From: an uncultured Rhizobiaceae group bacterium
Lineage (GTDB): Bacteria; Pseudomonadota; Alphaproteobacteria; Rhizobiales; Rhizobiaceae
Reading direction: 5' to 3'
Length of the DNA stretch: 64,000 nt
NCBI GenBank assembly: GCA_947501445.1
Contig: CANMVS010000006.1
Coordinates: 186,001-250,000 of the forward strand
Translations under genes and position numbers: made by a program
The notes under the pieces: generated by a model
What the model saw: only the letters and a program-made list of their open reading frames with translations
Told to the model about the DNA's origin: nothing
Databases searched by the model: none
Part shown: one piece after another, positions 58,021 through 64,000 of the stretch
How positions within the stretch are numbered: position 1 is the stretch's first letter
Layout of the letters: every line of letters begins with the position of its first letter

Positions 58021-59316
58021 ATGAGTGTTGAGTGTACCCAGCTTCCAAGCGGGTTGACTGTAGTAACCGAGAATATGCCTCACCTTGAGAGCGCTGCTCT
58101 TGGTGTCTGGATCAAATCCGGGTCGCGTGATGAAACCGAAAACGAACACGGCATAGCCCATCTGCTGGAACATATGGCTTTCAAGGGAACGGCAATACGG
58201 ACCGCCAGACAAATTGCCGAGGAAATTGAAAATGTCGGCGGTGAAGTCAATGCTGCCACGTCCATCGAGACAACATCCTATTATGCCCGCGTGTTGAAAG
58301 ATCACGTACCCCTGGCGATCGATATTCTGGCGGACATATTGACAAATTCTGTCCTGGATGAAGCCGAGCTGCATCGTGAAAAACACGTGATATTGCAGGA
58401 AATCGGCGCTGCGATCGATACGCCGGATGATGTTGTTTTTGACAAATTTTCCGCAACAGCGTTTCGCGACCAGACGATTGGCCGTTCAATTCTGGGCACG
58501 CCTGAAACGGTTCAGTCGTTTACACCGCAGCAAATCCGAAGTTATCTCAATCGCAACTACACAGCCGACAAAATGATCATTGTGGCTGCAGGTGCCGTCG
58601 ATCATGATTCACTCGTGCGCCTTGTCGAGGATCGTTTTGCCGGAATACCGGCAACGACAGACAATCCACTGCCTATCGTTGAAGCCGCCTATAGTGGTGG
58701 TGAATATCGCGAAAAACGCGATCTCATGGACGTGCAATTGCTGATCGGTTTTGAAGGGCGCGCCTATCACGCACGTGATTTTTACGCTTCCCAGATTTTG
58801 GCAAATGTGCTTGGCGGCGGCATGTCATCGCGGCTGTTTCAGGAAGTGCGCGAACATCGGGGCCTGTGTTATTCGGTCTATGCATTGCACTGGGGTTTTT
58901 CGGATACGGGCGTTTTCGGCATTCACGCTGCGACGGGCCAGGAAGACATACCTGAACTTGTTCCGGTTATTCTCAACGAGTTGCACAGGGTTGCCGAAAA
59001 TGTTGATGAATCCGAAATCGAAAGAGCCCGCGCTCAAATTCGCGCCGGACTGCTGATGGCCCATGAAAGCCCGGCAGCACGCGCCAGTCAGGTAGCACGT
59101 CAGATGCTGCTCTACGGCCGCCCTATTCCAAATGACGAACTGATGGATCGGCTCTCCAACATCACACCGCACCGATTGACCGATTTGTCCTCAAGGTTGT
59201 TTTTCGATTCTCCGGTTACCTTGTCAGCCGTCGGCCCCTTGGACAGCCTGATGCCTTTGACAGAATTGGAAGCAGGCCTTTCAGTCAATGCAGCACGCAA
59301 TCGCGCAGCCAGCTAG
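58021..59316 (+). CDS. M16-family zinc peptidase (mitochondrial-processing-peptidase-like)
   Basis: A 431-residue pitrilysin-type peptidase with the inverted zinc motif HLLEH (HGIAHLLEHMAFKG, about 45-60) and the distal glutamate in LDEAELHREKHVILQEI; the second half is the inactive-lobe domain (RGLCYSVYALHWGF). It resembles the M16B peptidases regularly found downstream of thrC in Alphaproteobacteria. ATG at 58021 preceded by GGAAT. Likely processes small or misfolded peptides. Confidence 0.9.
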   Translation: MSVECTQLPSGLTVVTENMPHLESAALGVWIKSGSRDETENEHGIAHLLEHMAFKGTAIRTARQIAEEIENVGGEVNAATSIETTSYYARVLKDHVPLAIDILADILTNSVLDEAELHREKHVILQEIGAAIDTPDDVVFDKFSATAFRDQTIGRSILGTPETVQSFTPQQIRSYLNRNYTADKMIIVAAGAVDHDSLVRLVEDRFAGIPATTDNPLPIVEAAYSGGEYREKRDLMDVQLLIGFEGRAYHARDFYASQILANVLGGGMSSRLFQEVREHRGLCYSVYALHWGFSDTGVFGIHAATGQEDIPELVPVILNELHRVAENVDESEIERARAQIRAGLLMAHESPAARASQVARQMLLYGRPIPNDELMDRLSNITPHRLTDLSSRLFFDSPVTLSAVGPLDSLMPLTELEAGLSVNAARNRAAS

Positions 59317-59406
59317 CAATGTAAATTCCGGCTGATGCATCATGGTCGGATCAACGTGGAAAATTGGTCCGGCATCGCAACTCTGATTCTTGACAGACAC
59401 CAGACC

Positions 59407-60021
59407 ATGTCACCACTTCGACTTCTTTCCAGACGAGAACCGGTACTGCGCCTTGATGGTGACGCGGTCTATTTGCGTTTGCCGAAAAAAAGTGACTACA
59501 AAATTTGGGCCAATGTTCGCGCGACCAGTAAGCGTTTTCTGGAACCGTGGGAGCCAAGCTGGCCGGTCGATGATCTCACCCGGCGTTCATTTCTCAGCAG
59601 AATACAGCGCTATGAGCATGATTTTCAGGATGGGAAGGCCGTACCGCTTTTTCTGTTTCTTGCGGACACCGACCAATTGGTTGGCGGCCTGAATATCAGC
59701 AACATTCGCCGGGCGGCGGCTCAAAGCTGCATGATTGGCTACTGGATGGCTGAAGAAAATGCCGGAAAAGGACTGATGCTGGCTGGATTACGCGCCGCAA
59801 TTCCCTATATCTTTCAAACCTTGCGGTTGCACAGAATTGAAGCTGCTTGTATTCCAGATAACGAACGTTCGGTTCGACTCCTTGAAAAGGCCCATTTCAG
59901 GCACGAGGGCTATCTGAGAGGTTACCTGAAAATAAATGGCAAGTGGCGCGATCATCATCTCTATGCATTGTTGTCTTCTGACAATACCGAAGACGACAGC
60001 CACTCAAAGCCTCGTCAGTAA
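59407..60021 (+). CDS. GNAT-family N-acetyltransferase, RimJ/RimL type
   Basis: About 204 residues with the RimJ-like start LRLDGDAVYLRLPKKSDYKIW and the acetyl-CoA-binding core MIGYWMAEENAGKGLMLAGLRA, ending LHRIEAACIPDNERSVRLLEKAHF. The open frame reaches 59335, but the family-like N-terminus begins near the ATG at 59407; no strong ribosome binding site helps decide. Members acetylate ribosomal protein N-termini or other amines. Third gene of the thrC cluster. Confidence 0.87.
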   Translation: MSPLRLLSRREPVLRLDGDAVYLRLPKKSDYKIWANVRATSKRFLEPWEPSWPVDDLTRRSFLSRIQRYEHDFQDGKAVPLFLFLADTDQLVGGLNISNIRRAAAQSCMIGYWMAEENAGKGLMLAGLRAAIPYIFQTLRLHRIEAACIPDNERSVRLLEKAHFRHEGYLRGYLKINGKWRDHHLYALLSSDNTEDDSHSKPRQ

Positions 60022-60029
60022 CCTGGAAC

Positions 60030-62939
60030 ATGAATAACCACATGCACGGATCTTTCAATCGAAACACTCACTATGTGCGCCAGACCCTCGTCGGTCTGAT
60101 CGCGATGGTGATGCTCATTGTTTGCGCTGCTGCGACATTTGCTGCCGAGCCGGTTCGTATTTCGCGAGACGACACAGCCCTTGATCTGACAGCAACAACT
60201 GAAGTCTATTCCCAGCGCGGGGATGCTTTTCAAACGTCTACCGCACCGGATGCAGACGGCATTGTCAGGCGAATTGAAATTCGTGCCAGCACAGGCAACC
60301 ATAGTGGGGACTGGGCGGTTTTTGCTCTGGCCAATGTTTCTGATGAACAATTGGACCGATTGATCGTGGCGCCGCATTTTCGGCTTGTCAGTTCCGGACT
60401 CTTATGGCCGGATCTTGGATCAGAACGGATTATCTCGATTACACCCAGTGAAGGCTTTGCGCTGGACCGTGTTCCCAGTGACGAGGCTGATGTCTTTCAC
60501 ATCACACTCAATCCCGGTGCCATTGTCACCTTTGTCGCCGAGCTCACGTCGCCCGAGTTGCCACAGATTTATCTATGGGAACCCGAGGCCTATAAGGACA
60601 CTGTCAACTCATTCACATTGTACAAAGGCATCGTGCTCGGTATTGCCGGGCTTCTTGCCGTCTTTTTAACCATCCTGTTTGTCGTCAAGGGAACCTCTGT
60701 CCTGCCGGCTACGGCGGCACTGGCCTGGGCGGTATTGGCTTATATATGCGTTGATTTTGGCTTTCTTTCCAAACTGGTGAGCACAACGCCCACTGATGAA
60801 CGAATATGGCGTGCGGGTACGGAAATAACACTTGCCGCCGGGCTGGTGATTTTTCTGTTCACCTATCTCAACCTTAACCGTTGGCACACGAACCTGAGTT
60901 TTGCGACACTGGCCTGGATCGTCGGATTGGCCATATTGTCGGGTGTTGCGGTTTACGATCCGGCAATAGCAACGGGTATTGCGCGTATCTCATTTGCCGC
61001 AACCGTCATCGCTGGTACCGGCCTTATAGCCTATCTCGGCTTTAATCGTTTTGACCGGGCGATCATGTTGATCCCGACATGGGTTTTGATCATCTGTTGG
61101 CTGTTTGGTGCCTGGCTGACGGTAACCGGCCAGTTGGCCAATGATATTGTCCAGCCTGCTCTTGGCGGAGGGCTTGTACTGATTGTTCTGTTGATCGGGT
61201 TTACGGTCATGCAGCATGCCTTTGCCGGCGGCGCGCATCACAATGGACTTTTCAGCGACCTTGAACGTCAGTCACTGGCATTGACCGGTTCCGGAGACAT
61301 TGTTTGGGACTGGGACGTGCCTCGCGACCGCATCGTGACAATGCCTGATGTGAGCAAGCAGTTGGGGCTTTCGCCCGGCAGTTTGTTTGGTCCTGCCCGT
61401 AACTGGGTGCCGCGTATACATCCGGATGACCGCGATCGTTTCCGCGCGACGCTCGATGTGGTGCTTGAACACCGCCGCGGCCGTATCAATCACCAGTTCA
61501 GAATACGTGCCGAGGACGGCCACTATCACTGGCTTGCCTTGCGTGCGAGACCGGTTGTTGGTTCGGATGGTGAAGTCATCCGTTGTGTGGGCACACTCAT
61601 TGATGTGACCGAGCAGAAAAGTTCGGAAGAACGATTGCTGCATGATGCGGTTCACGACAATCTGACAGGCCTGCCAAATCGTGAATTGTTCGTTGACCGT
61701 CTGGACGCAATCATCGCACTTGCAAGTGCGGAAGATGCAGTGCGACCAACCATCTTCGCAATCGACATAGATCGTTTTAAACACGTCAATGACGAGCTTG
61801 GCATATCGGCCGGCGATACCATACTGCTCACTATCGCCCGTCGCCTGAAACGCCTGCTGAAGCCACAGGATACATTGGCGCGCATCAGCGGCGATCAATT
61901 TGGTTTGATTCTGCTCTCGGAACAGGAGCCTGCGAAAGTTGCAACATTTGCCGAGAACATCAACAAGGCCATCATGGTGCCGATTAATTTTGGCCAGAGG
62001 GAAATTATCCTGACAGCCAGTATCGGGCTGGTGACCTGGGTGGATGAAATGTCTTCGCCGCTTGAACTGGTCAAGGATGCCGAATTGGCCATGTATCAGG
62101 CCAAACGCGTTGGCGGCAACAGGATCGAGCCGTACCGCCCGGCATTTCGGGCATCTGGCGCTGACAGGCTGCAGATCGAATCGGATCTGCGCCGCGCTCT
62201 GGAACGCAAAGAGCTGACGATGGTTTACCAGCCGATTGTTGATATCGAAAGTGCGGAAATTGCCGGTTTCGAAGCGCTGATGCGCTGGGAGCACCCGCGA
62301 AAGGGCAATATTCCACCATCAGAATTTATTCCGGTTGCGGAAAGTTCTGACCTGATCATGGAACTGGGCATGTATGCCCTGCATCAGGCCTGTGAAGACA
62401 TAGCGTCCTGGTACCGGGCACTTGGACAGATTCCGGTATTCATGTCGGTCAATCTTTCAAGCGCTCAACTGCTGCGCAATGACTTGTATTCGGATATTCG
62501 CTCCGTCTTGACGAAGACCGGATGCAAAGCGCAGACGCTGAAGCTTGAACTGACAGAATCCGTCGTGATGCATAATCCGGAGCAGGCAGCGCGGGTATTG
62601 GCACGCCTGAAGGATCTGGGCATACAATTGGCGCTTGATGATTTTGGAACCGGACATTCCTCGCTGTCCTATCTGACGCGTTTTCCCTTTGACACCATCA
62701 AGATCGATCAAACGCTGGTGCGTGCGACCAACGAGAAACAGCTTGTCCTGCTCAGGTCAATCATTGCCATGGCACGCGATCTGGAAATGAATGTTGTGGC
62801 CGAAGGTGTCGAGACCGAAGAGGATGCCGAAGAACTGGCTGATCTGGGTTGTGATTATGCACAGAGCTTTCTCTTCGGACCTCCGATCGGCCCGACATCA
62901 GCACTTAAACTGCTGCGTGAACATTTCCCGCTGATGTAA
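60030..62939 (+). CDS. Membrane-bound PAS-GGDEF-EAL protein, likely c-di-GMP phosphodiesterase
   Basis: A 969-residue protein: N-terminal hydrophobic/signal segment (about 17-38), a periplasmic 7TMR-DISMED2-like region, about seven membrane spans (190-400), a PAS domain (about 415-525, WDWDVPRDRIVTMPDVSKQLG), a GGDEF domain (about 540-690) and an EAL domain (about 715-965). The GGDEF signature at about 618-622 reads SGDQF, so cyclase activity is probably lost, while the EAL motif (EALMRW), ELTES and DDFGTGHSSLSYL are intact, favouring c-di-GMP hydrolysis. Start could be the ATG at 60030 or 60042. Confidence 0.9.
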   Translation: MNNHMHGSFNRNTHYVRQTLVGLIAMVMLIVCAAATFAAEPVRISRDDTALDLTATTEVYSQRGDAFQTSTAPDADGIVRRIEIRASTGNHSGDWAVFALANVSDEQLDRLIVAPHFRLVSSGLLWPDLGSERIISITPSEGFALDRVPSDEADVFHITLNPGAIVTFVAELTSPELPQIYLWEPEAYKDTVNSFTLYKGIVLGIAGLLAVFLTILFVVKGTSVLPATAALAWAVLAYICVDFGFLSKLVSTTPTDERIWRAGTEITLAAGLVIFLFTYLNLNRWHTNLSFATLAWIVGLAILSGVAVYDPAIATGIARISFAATVIAGTGLIAYLGFNRFDRAIMLIPTWVLIICWLFGAWLTVTGQLANDIVQPALGGGLVLIVLLIGFTVMQHAFAGGAHHNGLFSDLERQSLALTGSGDIVWDWDVPRDRIVTMPDVSKQLGLSPGSLFGPARNWVPRIHPDDRDRFRATLDVVLEHRRGRINHQFRIRAEDGHYHWLALRARPVVGSDGEVIRCVGTLIDVTEQKSSEERLLHDAVHDNLTGLPNRELFVDRLDAIIALASAEDAVRPTIFAIDIDRFKHVNDELGISAGDTILLTIARRLKRLLKPQDTLARISGDQFGLILLSEQEPAKVATFAENINKAIMVPINFGQREIILTASIGLVTWVDEMSSPLELVKDAELAMYQAKRVGGNRIEPYRPAFRASGADRLQIESDLRRALERKELTMVYQPIVDIESAEIAGFEALMRWEHPRKGNIPPSEFIPVAESSDLIMELGMYALHQACEDIASWYRALGQIPVFMSVNLSSAQLLRNDLYSDIRSVLTKTGCKAQTLKLELTESVVMHNPEQAARVLARLKDLGIQLALDDFGTGHSSLSYLTRFPFDTIKIDQTLVRATNEKQLVLLRSIIAMARDLEMNVVAEGVETEEDAEELADLGCDYAQSFLFGPPIGPTSALKLLREHFPLM

Positions 62940-63083
62940 GTTTCAGGTTTGCAAATGAGGTGGCACAGCAGTAGTTGACCAATCTGGCACGAAGGTCAAA
63001 TACCTCGAATTCCAAACGTTTAATTTATTCTTACAGCCTATCCCGAAATGCTTGCATTTATACTTATGTAATATTACTGTTTA
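62940..63083. other. Gene-free AT-rich stretch
   Basis: Between the GGDEF-EAL gene and repeat copy 5. I see no open frame with a ribosome binding site, no terminator with a T tract and no recognisable RNA. Confidence 0.6.
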
Positions 63084-63187
63084 CTGGACTGCCTCAGGTT
63101 TTGTCAGAAATGGGACAACGGTGTCCGTATTTGAGTTTGTTGATGCATTCAGGGTTTGCCGATTCCGACAAAACCTGAATTGCTCTA
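63084..63187 (+). repeat. Intergenic palindromic repeat, copy 5
   Basis: Diverged copy: left end CTGGACT, then CTCAGGTTTTGTCAGAAA, linker TTTGAGTTTGTTGATG and hairpin ATTCAGGGTTTG / CAAAACCTGAAT, right end TGCTCTA. It lies in the 349-bp gap between the GGDEF-EAL gene and the MbtH gene, not touching a stop codon. The remaining stretch to 63288 holds only the MbtH leader. Confidence 0.85.
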
Positions 63188-63288
63188 TCGCCGGACAAAT
63201 CCAGAGTCTGGCAACCCGGCCGCAGAACGATCTGATTGAACCGGGCGAGCTTCGTCAGATGTTGCAACGATGACAGGAAACAATCGTA

Positions 63289-63516
63289 ATGGATGATGAA
63301 AAATTCGAGTATACAGTTCTGGTCAATCACGAAGAACAATATTCGCTCTGGCCGACATTCAAGGATATCCCGAATGGCTGGAGTCAGGTTGGTCCTGTTG
63401 GTAAAAAAGCGGAATGTCTGGCCTGGGTCGAAGAGGTGTGGACTGATATTACACCGCTGAGTGTGCGCAAGCGGCTTGAGGAATCCAAAGCCGCCCGCCT
63501 TGCCAAGGCCAATTGA
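63289..63516 (+). CDS. MbtH-family protein (orphan)
   Basis: A 75-residue protein with the complete MbtH pattern: NHEEQYSLWP, PNGWSQVGPVGKKAECLAWV and EEVWTDITPLSVR, including the three conserved tryptophans. MbtH proteins bind and activate adenylation domains of nonribosomal peptide synthetases. No synthetase or siderophore gene is in the window, so this one must serve a partner elsewhere or have another role. AGGAAA before the ATG. Converges on yqgE. Confidence 0.9.
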   Translation: MDDEKFEYTVLVNHEEQYSLWPTFKDIPNGWSQVGPVGKKAECLAWVEEVWTDITPLSVRKRLEESKAARLAKAN

Positions 63517-63545
63517 TCAGGTCCTTTTGCGGTCTGGCAAGCCCT

Positions 63546-64000
63546 TCAGGCTTTGCCACATTCTGTTGACAGCATGGCCGGATCGATACCCATTGATGCA
63601 AATGCGCGATCATATTTGGTATCGAGGTCGCCCTCAAACATTATGTCATTGACCGATGGGCAGGTCAGCCAGCCATTCGCACTGACTTCGTCTTCCAGCT
63701 GCCCCGCATCCCAACCGGAATATCCCAGCAGAAGCGTTGCTCTGCGGGGGCCTTTACCGGCGGCAATAGCGCGCAGAATATCAACCGTTGCGGTCAGGCA
63801 CAGATCGTCTGATATGGGCACCGTTGCATCACTGTGAAAATCATCCGAATGCAATACAAAGCCGCGTCCGGTATCAACGGGACCGCCCGCCAATACACTC
63901 AGATCAACAGCTGACTGTGGTAGAGCGGCAATTTCCTCTGCCCCGATCAACTCAAGTTGAGCAACCAGCTCTGCGAATGATAGAGGCTGACTTCTATTGA
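63546..64000 (-). CDS. YqgE/AlgH family protein (DUF179), N-terminus outside the window
   Basis: The frame stays open from the stop at 63546 past the right edge (about 151 codons in view). DUF179 features are SFAELVAQLELIG, VLAGGPVDTGRGFVLHSDDF and the C-terminal LLLGYSGWDAGQLEDEV. YqgE/AlgH proteins are small, of unclear function, sometimes described as transcriptional regulators. The first in-frame ATG in view (63950) is internal; the true start is to the right of 64000. Confidence 0.9.
   Translation of the reverse strand, partial: NRSQPLSFAELVAQLELIGAEEIAALPQSAVDLSVLAGGPVDTGRGFVLHSDDFHSDATVPISDDLCLTATVDILRAIAAGKGPRRATLLLGYSGWDAGQLEDEVSANGWLTCPSVNDIMFEGDLDTKYDRAFASMGIDPAMLSTECGKA

Noticed and set aside
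61272-62294. 340-codon open frame antisense to the GGDEF-EAL gene
   Set aside because: It mirrors strongly conserved PAS, GGDEF and EAL coding sequence, has no recognisable domain and no ribosome binding site; a shadow of codon bias.

Overview
The window looks like chromosome of a moderate-GC alphaproteobacterium, most likely a (possibly marine) member of the Hyphomicrobiales/Rhizobiales. The main reasons are a CcrM-type GANTC methyltransferase, the block smc / DsbA-like lipoprotein / dciA / mutY / HAD / ccrM, BioY, two TRAP transporter sets, many LysR/IclR/GntR/TetR/MarR regulators beside catabolic operons, and a short two-hairpin intergenic repeat whose architecture recalls the palindromic repeats of rhizobia and brucellae. 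No rRNA, tRNA, CRISPR array, insertion sequence or prophage was recognised.

Layout. 1-3.2 kb: TRAP permease genes (one cut by the window edge) divergent from an IclR regulator, then a glutathione S-transferase and a beta-keto acid cleavage enzyme; the two promoter regions share a GTTCAC-N3-GTGAAC operator. 3.3-12.5 kb: a LysR-controlled catabolic island with aldehyde dehydrogenase, LysR and an aspartate-dehydrogenase-like enzyme on the minus strand, and a very divergent DHDPS-family aldolase, 3-hydroxyanthranilate 3,4-dioxygenase, a complete TRAP transporter and an L-2-hydroxyglutarate-oxidase-like flavoprotein on the plus strand. 12.6-18.8 kb: kdsA-kdsD (KDO synthesis), bioY, a metallo-beta-lactamase-fold hydrolase, a DUF1499 membrane protein and a class III aminotransferase. 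18.9-32.5 kb: iorAB (arylpyruvate oxidation), MarR, two phytoene-dehydrogenase-like flavoproteins, a metal-dependent cyclase/formamidase-like hydrolase and a full peptide-type ABC importer. 32.6-39.1 kb: a GntR regulator, a 54-residue small protein divergent from a GcvA-like LysR, then an operon of a kynureninase-like enzyme, amino-acid binding protein, one permease and a second class V PLP enzyme; GntR and this operon share a 14-bp operator core. 39.2-46.8 kb: ppdK, a DUF3179 lipoprotein-like/exported protein, and a TetR-controlled GST plus FMN-oxidoreductase-like pair in which the second gene carries one in-frame ochre codon. 46.9-64 kb: housekeeping genes (smc, dciA, mutY, ccrM, thrC, an M16 peptidase, GNAT), a GGDEF-EAL protein with a degenerate GGDEF motif, an orphan MbtH and the truncated yqgE.

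The most unusual signal is a family of five ~105-bp intergenic elements (32482, 39092, 42055, 53656, 63084). They have inverted ends related to CTAGAGC, two hairpins, a compensatory base-pair change, and in three cases the TAG of the element end is the stop codon of the adjacent gene. The catabolic islands share a theme of aromatic amino-acid/indole/kynurenine-like chemistry (3-hydroxyanthranilate dioxygenase, formamidase/isatin-hydrolase-like cyclase, kynureninase-like enzyme, IorAB), but they lie in separate operons with different regulators and no complete known pathway can be assembled, so the substrates remain inference.
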